NCBI RefSeq assembly: GCF_039535115.1 | Contig: NZ_BAAAWO010000001.1 | Span: 2,480,001-2,544,000 of the forward strand | Length of the DNA stretch: 64,000 nt | Direction of reading: 5' to 3' | Source: Paeniglutamicibacter sulfureus | GTDB taxonomy: Bacteria; Actinomycetota; Actinomycetes; Actinomycetales; Micrococcaceae | Part shown: piece after piece, positions 62,188 to 64,000 of the stretch | How the letters are laid out: each line of letters opens with the position of its first letter | Position numbering within the stretch: position 1 is the stretch's first letter | Notes under the pieces: generated by a model | Told to the model about the DNA's origin: nothing | Database searches by the model: none | The model's input: the letters and a program-made list of their open reading frames with translations, nothing else | Program-made: the position numbers and the translations under genes

Positions 62188-63687
62188 TCACCCGCCGATA
62201 TGAGCACTTCTTCCATGCTCCGACCACCCCGTGCCAATTTGCTCGCTGTGAGGGAGATTGGGCAGAACAAATCTTTCGTAAGCTTTAAGGATGAGGCGAT
62301 TTTCCGGAATCTCCTCAGGTTTTAGAGATTTATTGATGGCGTTCTGGACGCTCCAAGGCTCTTGCTCGCCCGAGTCGTTCACTATGTCGCAAATAACCTG
62401 AACCATACGGGTGGCACCCAAAGCGGTGAGACTCTCCAACTCTCTCAAAGAGACTGCAAGACATGGAATGCCTGGGTCGGTAAGGTGCCCGTGGAAATCC
62501 TTGGCATTTGCGCAGTGGATAGGTTCGGCGGTGACGATGAGTCCTATTTGTTTTAAGTCTTTCGGAATCTCGTGGAACTTCGGGTGTTCGCTAAGGATGA
62601 GTTCACTGCTGGTCTTAATCTGCTTACGTGCTCTGCCGATACAATTTTCCAAAACTGTATCTATGCGGGTGCTCCCGGCTATGGCATCCGCTGATATTTT
62701 CGCACTCTTACACTCAATCAAGAGCACCGTATCCTCAATCTGAGCAAACCAATCGATTGAGAGCATGGGGCTCTTAGTTCCGTAGTCAATCTCGGGTATG
62801 ACTTGATCGAACCCCGCATACCCTAGCTGTAGACCGGTGTACGCTTCGACCCGCTTTCCAAGTTCCTCGGAGAAGCCCTCCCATGTTTCTGTGCCCCTGT
62901 AGAAGAGATTGCCGATGGTCATGGTTTGAAGAATGTAGAAGTGCTGGGGAGCAACCAAAGATCCGTTTTGGAGATCAATCAGCGGATACCTTGCAAGGGG
63001 TGAGACTGCGAATCTTTTTTGGAGCTCACCCAATTCGTTCTTCTGAGCAAAAGCATCTCGCGCATGTTGAATCGTGGTTGTCAGATCATTAATCGTTCGT
63101 TCAAACTGCTCATTCGTTAGACCAATTTTTCCGGCAAGGTCGTCGGGGAGAATCCCATCTGTCGAAGAGATCTGCCCCCCGTTTTCTTCCATAGCTACTG
63201 CGATCGCGAAAACAGCCTGCATACGCTCTTGGAGGGACATTCCAAATACATCATGCCAGTCGCGCTGTGGAAGACGAGAGTCATCGAGTTGCTGGTCGAC
63301 GAACAACAAGTAGGTTCGGGCAATTTCATATAATGGCGATACTTGGAACTTGATTTGTTCGTACATGTAGGCGCCCATGATCAGCTGCAGGTCCCTTCGG
63401 GATCGCCCATCGGTCCTTCCTGCTGTATTGAACAGGTTAAAGAGTCTCGGAAGCGTCTTTTCTGTCACTGGCTTCGAGCGCATCTCGCTGCCGTACAGGA
63501 TCGATTCCCGCGCCAGTGCCGCAATCGCCCACGGCGAGATTGATCCCCTAGATATATCGTGTGAGTAGTTGTCCAACGTCGCGGCCATCGACGCTAGCTT
63601 AGGCAAGAGCTCTGATGGCTTATGTCTTTTGACTGCTTGGGTTACTTCACTCCAGCGCGGTGTGTTGTCCCTGCCCAATTGGTTCAT
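62188..63687 (-). CDS. PD-(D/E)xK / NERD-like nuclease-domain protein, otherwise unknown
   Basis: A 499-residue soluble protein. Residues about 300-375 contain MLSIDWFAQIEDTVLLIECKSAKIS followed by ARKQIKTSSE, the D-(x)n-E-x-K plus downstream Gln pattern of PD-(D/E)xK or NERD-type nucleases. The N-terminal 280 residues are helical (TEKTLPRLFNLFN, YEIARTYLLFVDQQLDD) and unrecognised. G+C is lower than in the restriction-modification genes, like the DUF262 operon. It is a candidate defence nuclease standing alone; its only near neighbours are the hypothetical gene to its left and the partial gene to its right, all leftward. Confidence 0.65.
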   Translation of the reverse strand: MNQLGRDNTPRWSEVTQAVKRHKPSELLPKLASMAATLDNYSHDISRGSISPWAIAALARESILYGSEMRSKPVTEKTLPRLFNLFNTAGRTDGRSRRDLQLIMGAYMYEQIKFQVSPLYEIARTYLLFVDQQLDDSRLPQRDWHDVFGMSLQERMQAVFAIAVAMEENGGQISSTDGILPDDLAGKIGLTNEQFERTINDLTTTIQHARDAFAQKNELGELQKRFAVSPLARYPLIDLQNGSLVAPQHFYILQTMTIGNLFYRGTETWEGFSEELGKRVEAYTGLQLGYAGFDQVIPEIDYGTKSPMLSIDWFAQIEDTVLLIECKSAKISADAIAGSTRIDTVLENCIGRARKQIKTSSELILSEHPKFHEIPKDLKQIGLIVTAEPIHCANAKDFHGHLTDPGIPCLAVSLRELESLTALGATRMVQVICDIVNDSGEQEPWSVQNAINKSLKPEEIPENRLILKAYERFVLPNLPHSEQIGTGWSEHGRSAHIGG

Positions 63688-63769
63688 TGTCGCTTCTCAC
63701 TTTGCTTATGTCTTTTTTGGCCGTCATAGCCCGCTCTTGCGTTCTCGCTGTTGTCTCGGTTTGCCCGAT

Positions 63770-64000
63770 TCAGGAGGCTTGGTCTGCAGGTGGTCCAGGT
63801 ACCGGCCACGGCAAGTCATCGAGGATCTGCCACAGCGTGGCACTGTCGGCGGCGGTGCGGGAAAGGCCCGGCAGTTCGTCCAGGGCGAGTGCCTGCAGGT
63901 ACTTGGCGACGGTCACTGTTGCTTCGGCATAGGCGGCGTGGCCGTCGTGGCCGGCGGTGACGATGGCGGCGCATTTCTGCGCTTGGTGGCGGGTCAGGTG
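63770..64000 (-). CDS. C-terminal fragment of a CDS entering from the right edge
   Basis: A minus-strand frame open from the window edge to TGA at 63770 gives 76 residues: HLTRHQAQKCAAIVTAGHDG, then YAEATVTVAKYLQALALDELPGL and a proline-rich end (PWPVPGPPADQAS). Its strong G+C third-position bias and clean alpha-helical pattern support a real gene. It is too short to assign; 83 bp separate its stop from the start of the nuclease-like gene to its left. Confidence 0.55.
   Translation of the reverse strand, partial: HLTRHQAQKCAAIVTAGHDGHAAYAEATVTVAKYLQALALDELPGLSRTAADSATLWQILDDLPWPVPGPPADQAS

Noticed and set aside
1..64000. CRISPR arrays, tRNA/rRNA genes, prophage structural genes, replication initiator
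   Set aside because: I looked for regularly spaced repeats, cloverleaf-like blocks, capsid/terminase-type proteins and Rep-like proteins and found none I could support.

Overview
The window looks like a large plasmid or a plasmid-like accessory region from a high-G+C actinobacterium, probably a relative of Arthrobacter (Micrococcaceae). This is inferred from codon choice, gene families and the very GC-rich third positions of most genes. Evidence for a plasmid is a ParA/ribbon-helix-helix partition locus (40.4-41.55 kb), a KfrA-like coiled-coil DNA-binding protein (39.5 kb), and a mosaic of transposon, resolvase and defence genes. I saw no replication gene, tRNA, rRNA or CRISPR array.

Layout. 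(1) 0-13.2 kb, catabolism: an MFS carrier, a convergent flavin monooxygenase/esterase pair, an SDR, an IclR regulator, and divergent from it a six-gene operon (SDR, MHS symporter, alpha/beta hydrolase, Baeyer-Villiger monooxygenase, zinc alcohol dehydrogenase, aldehyde dehydrogenase). Together these can take a secondary alcohol to ketone, lactone or ester, hydroxy acid, aldehyde and acid. (2) 13.8-18.9 kb: a polar-amino-acid-type ABC importer followed by a large sulfatase. (3) 19.8-23.2 kb: a LysR regulator divergent from an MBL-fold hydrolase and an MHS transporter. (4) 23.4-32 kb, a defence-like accessory island with partly lower G+C: a PLD/SF2-helicase/DUF3427-type protein, a serine recombinase, a Thoeris ThsB-like TIR protein coupled to a HIT hydrolase and facing a small membrane protein, a DUF6338-like membrane protein with a divergent tiny proline-rich ORF, and a CoiA-like protein. 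(5) 32.3-38.1 kb: a GntR/UTRA regulator, an ABC importer, a FAD amine/amino-acid oxidoreductase and an octopine-dehydrogenase-family protein, a plausible opine uptake and breakdown locus. (6) 38.3-42.9 kb, plasmid backbone: a truncated YhcG-type nuclease with two copies of one palindrome, KfrA, the par locus bracketed by matching palindromes, and a small exported peptide.

(7) 42,966-54,816: a Tn3-family transposon of about 11.85 kb with 38-bp terminal repeats (35/38 identical). It carries tnpA, tnpR, a CmtR-like regulator with a P1B-type metal ATPase and lspA, a DsbA-like/VKOR oxidative-folding pair, and a merR / merA-merB broad-spectrum mercury module. Outside its right end is the 3' remnant of a second recombinase gene, a homologue of the intact one at 27 kb. 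No target duplication is visible. (8) 55-64 kb: a second defence island with a low-G+C two-gene operon (membrane protein plus DUF262/TPR-like protein), a divergent restriction-modification pair, an unrecognised protein with a nuclease-like acidic/His motif, a PD-(D/E)xK/NERD-like protein, and the end of a gene that runs out of the window.

The most promising undescribed systems are the TIR-HIT-membrane trio (27.9-29.3 kb) and the membrane-anchored DUF262/TPR operon (55.0-58.2 kb). These assignments rest on reading motifs by eye. No database search was possible.
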